From assembly GCA_024763075.1 (NCBI GenBank), contig JANTGF010000028.1, positions 1 to 45,169 of the forward strand: a stretch of DNA of 45,169 nt, in the 5' to 3' direction. The notes beneath the pieces were generated by a model. It was not told the DNA's origin, made no database searches, and saw only the letters and a list, made by a program, of their open reading frames with translations. This document shows, piece after piece, positions 16,832-24,668 of this stretch; positions within the stretch are counted from its first letter, which is position 1; every line of letters begins with the position of its first letter. This DNA is from Bacteroidales bacterium. GTDB taxonomy: Bacteria > Bacteroidota > Bacteroidia > Bacteroidales > VadinHA17. The position numbers were made by a program, and so were the translations under genes.

Positions 16832-17923
16832 TTAATTTTCTTTTCTATAAAGGATATCCAGTGATCCCTTTAAACTTGTAATTTTGAATTGGGTTTTTGC
16901 AGGAACTGATCCTGTATTACCTTTAATATGAAACGATTTGAGATCATCAGTGGTGGCTTTTATATCCAGCTTATCGTATTCCGCCGGATATTTGAATACC
17001 GTTTTCCCGATATTAATATCCATGTTGCATGAGAATCTTTTTGGAACATACAGGCTGACATCTGTAAACTTTAAATCGAGCTCAAGTCTTTTAAGCTCCT
17101 GAGTTATCACATCGATATTGAGCATTCCATACTTCACGTTAAAATTAATTTCTTTCCCAATTGAGCTGATGGATAGTTTTGAAAAATAGGACTCTCCTTT
17201 CATAACATTGACATTTGAAAGAAATATCTTATCCCTGCGGGTGTCCAGATTCAGTGTTTCAGCTTCTTTGATATGAATGGTGGATGAGCGGCTTTCCAGT
17301 GTAAGGTTTAAACATTTATTTATATTCAATTCCGAATAGGAAAGAATAATTTCACCATTCGGGAATTCACCTATTATCGCATCTGAGAAGTTTAGGTTAA
17401 GGTGACTGTCTGCGGGCAGTATCTCTGCATTTAGAGCCCCGTTTGAGAGTTTGAGTCTGAAATATTCCCGGAAATCATCCAGAAACACCTCTCCAAACTT
17501 ATGATCAATGGAAATTCCAATATAGTCAGGAGCGTAAATATTGTAATTAATCCTGACCCCTGAATTCATGATATTACTCCGTTTCTTGATGTCATTCCAA
17601 AAAGTATTGAAATCATTTCCAAATTCTGTTTCAACATAAAAATTCGTTTCATTTCCCGAAAACCTAAAATTTATGTTTTTACCCGCTTTCTCAACTTTTG
17701 ATTTGTTGGTTCCTGAAATAGTCAACTCAATTTCAAAACGAACGGAATCTTTTTCCCAGGTATTAACACGGATAGTTCCATACTTGTTTGTGATATTTAT
17801 TCTTGTATCTTTTTCAGTTTTAATGGATTTTGAGATAGTTCTTGTTTCTTTATATCCTTCTGCATACAAAAACCTGCAGGAAAAAAACAGCATAAAAACC
17901 AATATAAAATTCCTATAATTCAT
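16832..17923 (-). CDS. DUF4097-like secreted beta-helix protein
   Basis: The product is 363 aa from the ATG at 17923, chosen over one 24 nt upstream because it starts a clean signal peptide (MNYRNFILVFMLFFSCRFLY). The mature part is repetitive beta structure: KYGTIRVNTWEKDSVRFEIEL at the start is the typical opening of DUF4097/putative-adhesin proteins, and later strands (INFNVKYGMLNIDV, DISIDHKFGEVFLDDF-like turns) repeat the pattern. Such proteins are exported and commonly follow an ECF sigma/anti-sigma pair; the function is unknown. The start overlaps the end of the anti-sigma gene by 11 nt, indicating coupling. Confidence 0.82.
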   Translation of the reverse strand: MNYRNFILVFMLFFSCRFLYAEGYKETRTISKSIKTEKDTRINITNKYGTIRVNTWEKDSVRFEIELTISGTNKSKVEKAGKNINFRFSGNETNFYVETEFGNDFNTFWNDIKKRSNIMNSGVRINYNIYAPDYIGISIDHKFGEVFLDDFREYFRLKLSNGALNAEILPADSHLNLNFSDAIIGEFPNGEIILSYSELNINKCLNLTLESRSSTIHIKEAETLNLDTRRDKIFLSNVNVMKGESYFSKLSISSIGKEINFNVKYGMLNIDVITQELKRLELDLKFTDVSLYVPKRFSCNMDINIGKTVFKYPAEYDKLDIKATTDDLKSFHIKGNTGSVPAKTQFKITSLKGSLDILYRKEN

Positions 17924-18458
17924 GTTGCGATGCTTCGTTAATGTCATTATTTGAGATATAGTCGAGGAGTCCCTCCAGAATACTAACTTTCATTCTGTAG
18001 TTTTGAATCAGGGCTTCTACAACATCTTTGTTGTCAATATTGTCATTCAGATCAACCAATAATTCATTGTGTATATCGTCAAGCTTATCCATGTCTTTCT
18101 TCAGCTCTGTCATCAGGTCAGGATTTTTAGCTAAGGCCGTTTTTATGAGTTGCAATTGATCGTTTATCTGGGAAGTATAATAGATATCTGCTTCATGCAA
18201 CTCCGGAATTTTTCTTATAATATGTTCGGTTCCGGAAGAAGATTTTAAATTGAACTCATTATTTATTATCAACGTATAAAAAGGGTAAATCAGAAGAATA
18301 ACCAAAATAGCAGCCACCTTCCAGGCCATTCTTCTCAGCCTGATCACTTTCTTCGATTTATGAACCTTTCTCCACAACTTTGGATCGGGATCAAGGAAAT
18401 CAAATTTTTCCCGGTTTGAAACAACAAACTCTTCTAAATTATCTAGGGGCTTTTTCAT
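17913..18458 (-). CDS. Anti-sigma-factor-like membrane protein
   Basis: The product is 181 aa. The cytoplasmic N-terminus (LEEFVVSNREKFDFLDPDPK and the WRKVHKSKK stretch, residues 8-36) is the usual start of small Bacteroidota proteins encoded next to ECF sigma factors. One transmembrane helix (VAAILVILLIYPFYTLII, about 48-65) and a periplasmic helical domain follow. No zinc-binding HxxxCxxC motif is seen, so it is not a ZAS-type protein. By position it should hold the sigma factor at the membrane. It overlaps the sigma gene by 20 nt and the downstream gene by 11 nt. Confidence 0.82.
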   Translation of the reverse strand: MKKPLDNLEEFVVSNREKFDFLDPDPKLWRKVHKSKKVIRLRRMAWKVAAILVILLIYPFYTLIINNEFNLKSSSGTEHIIRKIPELHEADIYYTSQINDQLQLIKTALAKNPDLMTELKKDMDKLDDIHNELLVDLNDNIDNKDVVEALIQNYRMKVSILEGLLDYISNNDINEASQHEL

Positions 18459-18993
18459 TTCTTAATATGCTTTTTAATCGCATTTTTGCTCTTGAATACT
18501 GGGACCTGGAAGTTGATACACTTATGTTTAATATCTGACTGATCTCCACATGGTCATAACCTTCAAATAAATACAATTCTAAAATTACCCGGTATCCGTC
18601 AGGCAGTCTTTGAATTGCAGTTATGATTTTATCAACTTCATATTCTGTGTATTCTTCCGTTTTTTCATCATAGCTGTCCGGTATCTCATTTTCTCCTAAT
18701 TCTACGATCTGAATGTTTCTTTTTTTTAGTTTATTCAGAGACGTGTTAACTACTATTTTTTTTAACCATGCTCCAAAACTGGCTTCAAATTTGTAAGTAT
18801 TGAGTTTTAAAAATGCTTCGGTAAACGCCTCCTGCAATACATCTTCAGCCTCAACCACACTATTCATCATCCTGAAACTAAGGTTATACATAGCTTTTGA
18901 GTATAAGTCATACAATTTGTGCTGGGAACCGGTGTGCCCCTGTTTACTCTTTTCAATCAGATCTTTATGGACTATAAACTTTTTACTTTTCAA
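18439..18993 (-). CDS. ECF-type RNA polymerase sigma factor, TTG start
   Basis: The product is 184 aa. Region 2 spans about 27-92 (YDLYSKAMYNLSFRMMN, AEDVLQEAFTEAFLKL, FGAWLKKIVVNTSLNKLKKR) and region 4 about 125-180 (LPDGYRVILELYLFEGYDH, ISQILNISVSTSRSQYSRAK). There is no region 3, as in ECF sigma factors. The only start that keeps the conserved N-terminus is TTG at 18993; the next Met is inside region 2, and the ATG at 19010 is out of frame and stops after six codons. TTG may keep expression low. It heads a four-gene operon with anti-sigma, DUF4097-like and outer-membrane proteins, and a matching ECF-type promoter lies directly upstream. Confidence 0.88.
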   Translation of the reverse strand: MKSKKFIVHKDLIEKSKQGHTGSQHKLYDLYSKAMYNLSFRMMNSVVEAEDVLQEAFTEAFLKLNTYKFEASFGAWLKKIVVNTSLNKLKKRNIQIVELGENEIPDSYDEKTEEYTEYEVDKIITAIQRLPDGYRVILELYLFEGYDHVEISQILNISVSTSRSQYSRAKMRLKSILRNEKAPR

Positions 18994-19423
18994 AACCGGT
19001 TCTTATTCATTATAAATGACAACAAACAAATGGAAGGGTTGCATGGAAATTAAATTATTTTTAAAAATATGAGATTATTCCGGAAAGACCATTTAAAGGC
19101 ACAGAAATTAATCTCAAATGGCAATTTTTTTCCACCTTTGCTTTCCGCTATGGTAGACGAGAAGGTTTTGGTTTAATACCCCAACCCTTTTGGGTAGGAA
19201 ACAGAAAATGTTTTGTAATACCTCGATAGCTCTGCTTTGAGGTTGTTTATTAATTTGTGGATCCGGGGTTATGGAGTTGAGATTAAGAATTGGCTTTCAA
19301 CAATGGTGTTATCCTTTTTAGAAAGAATGAAAACCAGGATACAAGACAGGATAGTTCGTTCTGAATATAGGATTTTATTTGCCATGGGATAGTATCTAAT
19401 TTAGTAGATACTAGTCCTTTATG
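18994..19423. other. Intergenic region between two minus-strand operons
   Basis: No gene seen in 430 bp. It holds the ECF-type promoter (19018-19042) and, near the end of the upstream operon, a perfect 8-bp dyad AGTATCTA (19391-19398) / TAGATACT (19405-19412). Read on the minus strand no T-run follows, so it is not a canonical terminator, although it lies 12 nt past the DUF59 gene's stop. Confidence 0.5.
19018..19042 (-). promoter_or_regulatory. Putative ECF-type autoregulated promoter
   Basis: On the minus strand GCAACC (19042-19037) is followed after 16 nt by GTC (19020-19018), 25 nt before the TTG start. An AAC-containing -35 and a GTC-containing -10 at this distance is the general ECF promoter pattern, and placement right before the sigma gene suggests autoregulation. 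No TAnnTTTG element is present here. Confidence 0.5.
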
Positions 19424-19747
19424 TTACATCATTTCCAGCATCTGTTTGCCATCTTCCGTCATCATATCCGGGTTCCATGGCGGGTCCCATACGAGTTGAA
19501 CATTGAATTCAAGCTCCGGGTAATTCGCTTTTAAGATTTCATGTACGTTGGCAATAATGGCATCTCCCAATGGGCAGGCAGGGGTGGAGAGAGTCAGGTC
19601 AATGTCCACCTTTTTATCACCATGGTATTCCAGCCGGTATATAAGACCAAGGTCAACTATATTCAATTCAACTTCAGGATCCATAACGGTTTTGAGTAGC
19701 GTTAGAAGATCTCCTTCCATCTTTAATATTTCATCCGGACTTTTCAT
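19424..19747 (-). CDS. DUF59/MIP18-type iron-sulfur assembly protein (SufT/PaaD-like)
   Basis: The product is 107 aa with the DUF59 pattern: DPEVELNIVDLGLIY (23-37) and LSTPACPLGD (53-62) with the conserved Cys58, then VWDPPWNPDMM. SufT, PaaD and MIP18 proteins assist maturation of iron-sulfur or other metal centres. It is cytosolic. It is the last gene of a three-gene minus-strand operon, 5 nt after the heme-copper-oxidase-like gene, suggesting that it helps a metal centre in that pathway rather than serving the general Suf system; no suf genes are nearby. Confidence 0.88.
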   Translation of the reverse strand: MKSPDEILKMEGDLLTLLKTVMDPEVELNIVDLGLIYRLEYHGDKKVDIDLTLSTPACPLGDAIIANVHEILKANYPELEFNVQLVWDPPWNPDMMTEDGKQMLEMM

Positions 19748-19752
19748 ATTAC

Positions 19753-21033
19753 TTATTTTTTAATGGGTTTGTGTCTTAGTATCTTGAAAATGTTAAAATT
19801 ATATGCAATTGCACAGATCAGCAGGAATAAACTGCCTGCTTTGAGTATTACTGGTTGGGAAAAAATGATGCCCCCACTTAACAGTAATATGGAGATCACA
19901 TAGCTCCAGTACTGGATGGTGGCTGCCTTTTCTGAATAGAGCTCACGGGGCATGGGCGTTTTGGTTTTCCCGATTCTGTCTTTGTATTTATCCAGCCAGA
20001 TTATAAACGGCAGGGTTTTGTAGGTTTGTCCAAGAATCAGGGAAGTAATAAACCCCATCAGAAAGCCAAATCCATACAGCATCAGCAGACGATTAAACAG
20101 AAGGGGATCATCCGGTATCCTGAAAGATGCAACGATACCCAGGACAATGGGTAAGAGAAACAGCGATATTGAAAGAACTGTGAATTTCATTCCAATATCC
20201 AGGTTTTTCCTCATGCGTTTCTTATAGGAATCATAAACATACGACATAAAAGACAGTATGCCTGCAGCAATAATAAGGGCAAATACGGGTGTCAGCATCG
20301 AACTGTTGAATATCCACCATTCTGCGGTGAGAAAGATCAGCCCTCCGTTAATTGCAAAGAAGGAGAATTGTAATTTTTTGATATTCAGTTTATGGGAAAC
20401 AAAAAACATGGGGAGCAAAAGCGAGCCCACTCCTATGATCAATAAAAGAAACCAGCCCAGTATTCCCATATGGGCATGAATTTTCAGATAATGAAGATGG
20501 GAGAGGTTCAGAAAGTTATACCTGTAATTAAAACTCATAAGGGTTCCCAGCAGTCCGGTTAATAAAAGCCAAAAAGATGCGGTCACAATGAAATAGGTTT
20601 GGATATTCTTTTTTGTGGCTTTCAAGGCGGTAAGTGTAATATTCAGTATAAAAAGAAGAAATCCGGTAAATACCACAGACGCAGCAATGGGCAGGAGGGT
20701 AGTTACTGAGAAATGCCAGAAGGCCCCGGTAAGAAGAAGAATCCCTGTTCCCAGGATCCAGAAATTAATTTTTGCAATTTTTTCACTAAAAAGGGCAGTT
20801 TCCATCACAACCGGAATGAGTTGATACAATGCACCGAAGATGATCATTGTACCCCATCCCAGGGCTGCAATATGTGTAATGGTAAGAATAGAAGGCTGGA
20901 AATAATGCCCGGCCAGGTCCGGTGAAGAAAGCACCATAAGTACTGCAAGTACAAAAAAGGAAATAGCAGCATATTTAAAATGAGGCAGAACTACATTTTT
21001 TGAAGGTGCCAGATCTGTTTTGAGTCCCTGCAT
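19753..21033 (-). CDS. Heme-copper oxidase subunit I-like / NnrS-like membrane protein
   Basis: The product is 426 aa with about 12 hydrophobic helices. Conserved histidines sit in helices: His54 in TITHIAALGWGTMIIFGAL and the cluster His181, His186, His188 in HYLKIHAHMGILGW, resembling the heme/copper ligands of cytochrome oxidase subunit I, NorB and NnrS relatives. It is shorter than a true oxidase subunit I, and no Cu-A or cytochrome c partner genes are adjacent, so a role in NO or heme/copper chemistry rather than respiration is plausible (inference). It starts 1 nt after the DUF1858/DUF2249 gene's stop and precedes the DUF59 gene by 5 nt: a tight operon. Confidence 0.78.
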   Translation of the reverse strand: MQGLKTDLAPSKNVVLPHFKYAAISFFVLAVLMVLSSPDLAGHYFQPSILTITHIAALGWGTMIIFGALYQLIPVVMETALFSEKIAKINFWILGTGILLLTGAFWHFSVTTLLPIAASVVFTGFLLFILNITLTALKATKKNIQTYFIVTASFWLLLTGLLGTLMSFNYRYNFLNLSHLHYLKIHAHMGILGWFLLLIIGVGSLLLPMFFVSHKLNIKKLQFSFFAINGGLIFLTAEWWIFNSSMLTPVFALIIAAGILSFMSYVYDSYKKRMRKNLDIGMKFTVLSISLFLLPIVLGIVASFRIPDDPLLFNRLLMLYGFGFLMGFITSLILGQTYKTLPFIIWLDKYKDRIGKTKTPMPRELYSEKAATIQYWSYVISILLLSGGIIFSQPVILKAGSLFLLICAIAYNFNIFKILRHKPIKK

Positions 21034-21034
21034 T

Positions 21035-21847
21035 TTATTGTTCTTTTGTAATTAATAATTTAACATTGTTTTCATCCACTTCGTAGCCATATACTTTGAA
21101 TCTGCGATTTGACAGCTCAGGCAACAGGTATTGAGGTATTTTTTTATGGTCAACATAAAGGGCAGCTCCCTGCGGAAGCTTTTCTGTCTCTTCAAGGATG
21201 GTAACCATGGGCCCGGGCATTTCAAGCGCTCTTACATCTGTGGTTTCCAGGGTTCCGTTATAGCCGGCTACTTTGTTTTCAAAATCTTCTTTTGTTAATA
21301 AATCCAGGTTTTCCTGAGTCTCTGTATTTGCAATATCCTGATCTTTTGAGAAATATACCTGTACAAGATTTTCCTCCGGTTTAACCACCCTGGATGAGAA
21401 ACCTTTATCTTTCAACAAGTGCATAATCGGAAGAGGTTCAAAACTGTTGATCAGCAGAAAGGATTCTCCCGGTTTAACTTTGGCACTTTTCTTCAGTATC
21501 CTTTTCATCGGATCTTTTCCTTTGGAGAGTTGCTCTCTTACATCCAGCTCAAAAGTAATCTTTTCAGGCAGTTTGTTATCTTTCACAACAATAGGTTTGT
21601 TATCTTCTGTTTTTTGAGCAGTATTTTCAATCTCAAACCCTATTTTTTGTAATTTTTCAAGGATCAGGTCAGTACTTACATTTCCAATAGAGGCAGCTTC
21701 TTTGATGGTAACCCTGGACCCCAGTGTCTTCCGTAAAAAAGGATTTTTTAATTTTCTGAAATGCCGGTTCAGAGAAGCAATTACCTCAATGGATTCCTTA
21801 TTTTCTTTGATTATAGCTGATATTTTTGTGTCTACCGAAATTTTCAT
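21035..21847 (-). CDS. DUF1858 plus two DUF2249 domains
   Basis: The product is 270 aa, cytosolic. Residues 3-70 form a DUF1858/ScdA-N-like helical domain (DTKISAIIKENKESIEVIAS, then ASIGNVSTDLILEKLQKIG). Residues 97-168 and 199-270 are two DUF2249 (TusA-like) domains: ITFELDVREQLSKGKDP and TTDVRALEMPGPMVTILEE. TusA proteins have Cys-Pro-x-Pro at this site; here the second domain has Met-Pro-Gly-Pro, so the sulfur-carrying cysteine is absent. Such proteins cluster with nitric-oxide and metal-centre repair genes. It is the first gene of the three-gene operon, with a TACTTTTG promoter element 36 nt upstream of the start. Confidence 0.82.
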   Translation of the reverse strand: MKISVDTKISAIIKENKESIEVIASLNRHFRKLKNPFLRKTLGSRVTIKEAASIGNVSTDLILEKLQKIGFEIENTAQKTEDNKPIVVKDNKLPEKITFELDVREQLSKGKDPMKRILKKSAKVKPGESFLLINSFEPLPIMHLLKDKGFSSRVVKPEENLVQVYFSKDQDIANTETQENLDLLTKEDFENKVAGYNGTLETTDVRALEMPGPMVTILEETEKLPQGAALYVDHKKIPQYLLPELSNRRFKVYGYEVDENNVKLLITKEQ

Positions 21848-21883
21848 TTTAGCTACTACTTATATTAAGACTAAATAAGAATA

Positions 21884-21891
21884 CAAAAGTA
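21884..21891 (-). promoter_or_regulatory. Putative -7 element TACTTTTG for the DUF2249 operon
   Basis: Read on the minus strand, TACTTTTG fits the Bacteroidota TAnnTTTG consensus and lies 36 nt from the ATG at 21847, an ordinary leader length. The -33 element is not clear. Confidence 0.45.
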
Positions 21892-21992
21892 TGCAATTAT
21901 TGAAATATAATAAATACCTACATTTAGGGAATCTTTTTTGCAGGGATTTATGCATAGAAAAGGAAATGATCTGTTTTTGGCACAATTCTTAT

Positions 21993-22000
21993 TAACTTTG
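21993..22000 (+). promoter_or_regulatory. Putative -7 element TAACTTTG for the META lipoprotein
   Basis: TAACTTTG fits TAnnTTTG and lies 29 nt upstream of the ATG at 22030. A TTTG at 21976-21979 is present but the 13-nt spacer is shorter than usual. Confidence 0.45.
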
Positions 22001-22029
22001 ACATATTCGGAATTTTTAAATTTAAAGGG

Positions 22030-22482
22030 ATGGGAATTACTAAATTTAGATTCATACTGATCGTTTCTGCGTTTGCAATGTTTAATCAGTCTTGTAAAAT
22101 GAGTCATAAATCGGGAAAAACTCAGGCCGGTCTGACGGAATCCGTCTGGGAGTTGGTTGAGATGCCCGGTACTGATCCGGAAAATCTGTCCAGAATCTGG
22201 CTTAAGTTTGAGGAAGGAGATGAGAAAAAGACCAGTGGTTTTGCCGGGTGTAACCGGTTTTTCGGTTCTTATGAAATTTCAGGAAAGCAGCTGGAATTTG
22301 GAAATATTTCATCTACAAAAATGTATTGCCCGTTGATGGATACCGAAACTTTATTTCTTGAGAAACTGGATGAAACGGATAATTTTAAAATATCGGATAC
22401 GGATTTGATCTTGTTCAGCGGGAAGAATAAAATGCTGGTTTTCCACGCAACCAGTATGGAAGAAATAGAGAAAAGAAATTAA
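22030..22482 (+). CDS. META-domain lipoprotein (HslJ-like)
   Basis: The product is 150 aa with a lipobox FNQSC (Cys22). The META domain follows: the SVWELVEMPG opening, GFAGCNRFFGSYEISGKQLEFG (about residues 73-94) and ISSTKMYCPLMDTETLFLEKL (96-116), the standard HslJ/META pattern with two conserved cysteines. META proteins are envelope-stress-associated and of unclear biochemical role. The gene is divergent from the DUF2249 operon, sharing a 182-nt intergenic region with putative promoters in both directions. Confidence 0.88.
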   Translation: MGITKFRFILIVSAFAMFNQSCKMSHKSGKTQAGLTESVWELVEMPGTDPENLSRIWLKFEEGDEKKTSGFAGCNRFFGSYEISGKQLEFGNISSTKMYCPLMDTETLFLEKLDETDNFKISDTDLILFSGKNKMLVFHATSMEEIEKRN

Positions 22483-22572
22483 GAAAACAGTTTATTATAT
22501 AAGCTATAAAACCCTGATTTTCATTATATCCCTGAAATTTAACTACTTAATATTTCCATTTTTGAACTTTTT

Positions 22573-22686
22573 ACTTTGTGATACTTTGTGCATTCCATAG
22601 TGTTCCTTTCGCCACAGGCATTCCTTTGGAAGTGGTAAAAGAGAATCAAATTTTAACCACCAAGGACCCAAAGGATATCACGAAGG
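22573..22686. repeat. Imperfect inverted repeat in an intergenic spacer
   Basis: The left arm CTTTGTGATACTTTG (22574-22588) matches, with one mismatch and a 2-nt gap, the reverse complement of the right arm CAAAGGATATCACGAAG (22669-22685). Word use (ACCACCAAGGACCCAAAGG) resembles short interspersed repeats common in Bacteroidota intergenic DNA. It occupies most of the 317-nt spacer between the convergent META and GT39 genes; otherwise that spacer appears empty. Confidence 0.4.
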
Positions 22687-22799
22687 ATTAATGAAGTCCC
22701 AAAATCTTAAGATCAGAATATTATATCAAATTATTTTCCCTTCGAAACATTAACAATATCACACGACTAACTTTAAGTACGAAAAATAGTAAATCAGGC

Positions 22800-24518
22800 T
22801 CACCTGACATCCACTTTCATCTTTCGTCCGTTAATAGTTGGTGGCAGCCAGCCTGTTTTAATGGAAATACTCAGCTCATAATTTCCTTTAATATACGGTG
22901 GTATTACCCGAATGCTTAATGCCTGGTCAAAGGGTATTTTATTTGTTAGCAAAAGACCGGTTTGTCCTTCCCAGGATACTTTACCCTCTTTCAGAAATTG
23001 ATAATAAATATACGATGGGAGTTCAGGATTTGCCTCAAAATCAGGATGATCATTGGTCTTTTTTTTCATTATGAAAGAGATTGAGAAGGGTTTTCCCATT
23101 TCCATTACGTAAGCCTTTTTCTCCGGATGAATCTCAATTTCAGGATAAAGTCTGAAATTATCCAGCTCCCGGTAATATTCCATTCCTCTTGAGGTTTGCA
23201 CCGAATCAAAATGCGGAAAAGAATCTGAAAAAAATGTTATCACTTTTTTTCCCTGCAGTTTATTCAGTGTATTGCGATAATCAAAAATTGATTTACGGTA
23301 TTTTGGACTACTTATTGAATAAGCAGTTTTGTGTGTGTAAAATTCATATTTCGAGGGTTTCTGATAGGAATTCTCAAAAATGACAGGTAAATCACCAGCA
23401 ATTTCATGCACCTGTCGTGCCCATTTGTCCCATTTATGGAATTCTGATTTAACTGTTATTGTGGATGGAAAGAAATCAATCATCATAAATATTCTGATAG
23501 CAAAGATGATAACCATGGAAATCCAGAAAAAAGTATAATATAATTTCCGGGCCTTTTTATTTAAATAAGATTGCTTGTAAGCCAGTATAATCAGTGGTAT
23601 GAGTACCGGGACAGTCCAGTTAGCTTCTATCCTGCTCTTAAATGACATAATGAAAAAGAAAAGATATATACCTGCCAGATTAAATTTTAATGCTCTTTCG
23701 AATTTATCCTGGGGTTTATACCGGAACCCAAAATACCAGAAAAGTATTGCAGTAATTGAACCGGGTATCGCTAATTGTCCAAATACAAAGTTCATGGTCT
23801 GGGAAAACTTGTAGGATTCCGGCGAGCGGTCGAACAAATGATAGTAGATGGATGGCCAGCCGTTACTGTATTGCCAGTAGATATGTGGAAGCATCAACAG
23901 TATGGAAACAACCATTATGAGCCAGAAGGATTTTTTTCTGAACAGGTTAAAATTGGAAAGTACCGTAAAACCGATAATCAGAATGCCATGATATTTGCTC
24001 ATTAGCAGGAGGGCAATATTTAATGCAAGCAACAAACTGTCAGAAAGCTTCTCATTCACCAAATATCTTTTGTACAACCAGAAAAAAGTGGAACTGAAAA
24101 AAAGCAGGGGTATGTCGGGAACAGCAATTATTCCACCAATCTGAAAGATACCTATGGATGCCACAATTGCATAAAACAACAAGCGGTCAGGCGGCTGCAA
24201 TATTTTTTCAATAAAGTAAATCGTTCCGGTACTAATCAGGATTATAAAAAATCTGACACCCAATTCATTTGGGAAAAGAAAATAACCTGCTTTGATCAGT
24301 AGAGCAATCATCGGGGGGTGATCGAAATATCCCCAGGCAAGATTCCTGGAATATTCCCAGTAGTAGGCTTCGTCATTCAGGAGGCCTGTAAATCTGGCCT
24401 GAAGGATGGAGATAAGTATCCATGAAGCATAGAACAAAAGGCTCAAATTCTTAGGTTCCCTAAGAAAGTGCGCTAGTTTCCCTTGTTTTATGGCTGTTTC
24501 CCTTACTGATCCGCTCAT
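22800..24518 (-). CDS. GT39/ArnT-like membrane glycosyltransferase
   Basis: The product is 572 aa. The first loop motif, LLNDEAYYWEYSRNLAWGYF plus DHPPMIALLI (about 46-75), is the acidic-residue signature of the dolichyl-phosphate-mannose mannosyltransferase/ArnT superfamily. About 11 hydrophobic helices fill residues 25-365, followed by a C-terminal periplasmic beta-rich domain of about 200 residues. Such enzymes transfer a sugar from a polyprenyl-phosphate donor to a lipid or protein on the periplasmic side. The acceptor is unknown and no LPS or glycan genes are adjacent. It is transcribed alone, with a TATTTTTG element upstream. Confidence 0.85.
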   Translation of the reverse strand: MSGSVRETAIKQGKLAHFLREPKNLSLLFYASWILISILQARFTGLLNDEAYYWEYSRNLAWGYFDHPPMIALLIKAGYFLFPNELGVRFFIILISTGTIYFIEKILQPPDRLLFYAIVASIGIFQIGGIIAVPDIPLLFFSSTFFWLYKRYLVNEKLSDSLLLALNIALLLMSKYHGILIIGFTVLSNFNLFRKKSFWLIMVVSILLMLPHIYWQYSNGWPSIYYHLFDRSPESYKFSQTMNFVFGQLAIPGSITAILFWYFGFRYKPQDKFERALKFNLAGIYLFFFIMSFKSRIEANWTVPVLIPLIILAYKQSYLNKKARKLYYTFFWISMVIIFAIRIFMMIDFFPSTITVKSEFHKWDKWARQVHEIAGDLPVIFENSYQKPSKYEFYTHKTAYSISSPKYRKSIFDYRNTLNKLQGKKVITFFSDSFPHFDSVQTSRGMEYYRELDNFRLYPEIEIHPEKKAYVMEMGKPFSISFIMKKKTNDHPDFEANPELPSYIYYQFLKEGKVSWEGQTGLLLTNKIPFDQALSIRVIPPYIKGNYELSISIKTGWLPPTINGRKMKVDVR

Positions 24519-24561
24519 TCTGGTTAAAATAGTCTGAATATATCATTCATTCCGGTTCCTG

Positions 24562-24569
24562 CAAAAATA
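24562..24569 (-). promoter_or_regulatory. Putative -7 element TATTTTTG for the GT39 gene
   Basis: On the minus strand TATTTTTG fits TAnnTTTG and lies 43 nt from the ATG at 24518. No distinct -33 TTTG is visible. Confidence 0.4.
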
Positions 24570-24668
24570 GTAAATAAACGTAAAATCATTGTCGGAAAAT
24601 AGATTACCATGAAAATACCTGATTTTATTTTTTGTAATTTAGGCTTTTTATAGTAAATAGAAATTTAA

